DNA from: Fragilariopsis cylindrus CCMP1102
Taxonomy: Eukaryota > Bacillariophyta > Bacillariophyceae > Bacillariales > Bacillariaceae
Reading direction: 5' to 3'
DNA: 64,000 nt
NCBI GenBank assembly: GCA_900095095.1
Contig: FMBT01000432.1
Coordinates: 1-64,000 of the forward strand
This document shows positions 63,642 to 64,000 of this stretch, piece after piece. The notes below the pieces were generated by a model, which worked only from the letters and a program-made list of their open reading frames with translations, had not been told where the DNA came from and made no database searches. How positions within the stretch are numbered: the first letter of the stretch is position 1; the number at the start of each line of letters is the position of its first letter. A program made the translations under genes and the position numbers.

Positions 63642-64000
63642 TGTACGGTTGGCTTCTTATTGTCGGTTTGGTGCATGATGGTTTCTTGCCTTAATAATTA
63701 TTATGTATTATTTTGTTTTCTGTGTATTTGACAGTTGTTCAATTTGATGAATGAATGATTGATTACGGCCAGGTAAGCTTTATACGATTTTTAACCACGT
63801 ACCAGGCAAGACGTTACGGTTTAGGGACAGTCTAATTACAAAGGTAAACAATAAAAAAGAATTCAAATCCCCTCCAAAACAATCAATCCATCCCATCCCT
63901 TCAGGAATTATATTAAAGGACGAATTACAATCAACTACTGTAGCTTCAGCGACTAGCATACAGTACTTGTATGTAGTCGCGGATGATTTGATTCCCCTTC
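63642..64000. other. 5' flank of the TruB gene to window end
   Basis: Presumed promoter region. No further gene is seen. Confidence 0.5.

Overview
The window looks like nuclear DNA of a diatom, probably a pennate one. It is AT-rich, genes are spaced about 2 to 3 kb apart on both strands, and introns are few and short (about 120 to 400 bp, GT-AG). Proteins carry many Asn, Ser, Gln and Asp runs. Several precursors have a signal peptide followed by an Ala-Phe cleavage motif, the plastid-targeting signature of diatoms. The family mix also fits: bestrophin-like channels, MYND-finger and helicase-associated-domain proteins, and a protein joining DUF285 (BspA-like) repeats to a DUF3494 ice-binding domain.

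Layout. 0-3.7 kb: end of a small gene, then a 2.3 kb element with ~200 bp terminal inverted repeats and internal tandem repeats. 3.7-9.2 kb: an FAD oxidoreductase, a tiny thioredoxin-fold gene (SelW/SelH-like) with an in-frame UGA, and two unknown genes. 9.9-16.3 kb: a broken-frame unknown gene, a small unknown gene and a TPR-like protein. 17.1-22.4 kb: cis-prenyltransferase, a secreted trypsin-like protein lacking its catalytic serine, and a MYND protein. 23.7-27.5 kb: an unknown protein, a patatin-like lipase and a Gln-rich helicase-associated-domain protein. 29.6-33.9 kb: two head-to-head bestrophin paralogues, both with plastid-type leaders. 37.4-41.2 kb: mitochondrial succinyl-CoA ligase beta and an aquaporin. 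42.1-45.6 kb: the DUF285/DUF3494 surface protein and a fragment of a relative. 45.6-52.9 kb: a gene-poor block with satellites, short hairpin repeats and a hAT-like miniature transposon flanked by 8 bp target duplications. 52.9-64 kb: a secreted repeat protein with a dirigent/allene-oxide-cyclase-like region, a 986-residue protein with a glycine zipper and a repeated RGL motif, a UbiE/COQ5 methyltransferase, a decayed secreted Cys-rich gene, and a TruB pseudouridine synthase.

No operon logic is expected or seen. The shared themes are organelle metabolism (plastid anion channels, cis-prenyltransferase, TCA-cycle ligase, quinone methylation) and secreted or cell-surface proteins. Seven otherwise convincing genes are split by apparent single-base gaps in short runs. 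The simplest explanation is residual base-deletion error in a long-read assembly, and those genes are annotated here as single loci. No tRNA, rRNA, CRISPR or virus-derived element was recognised.
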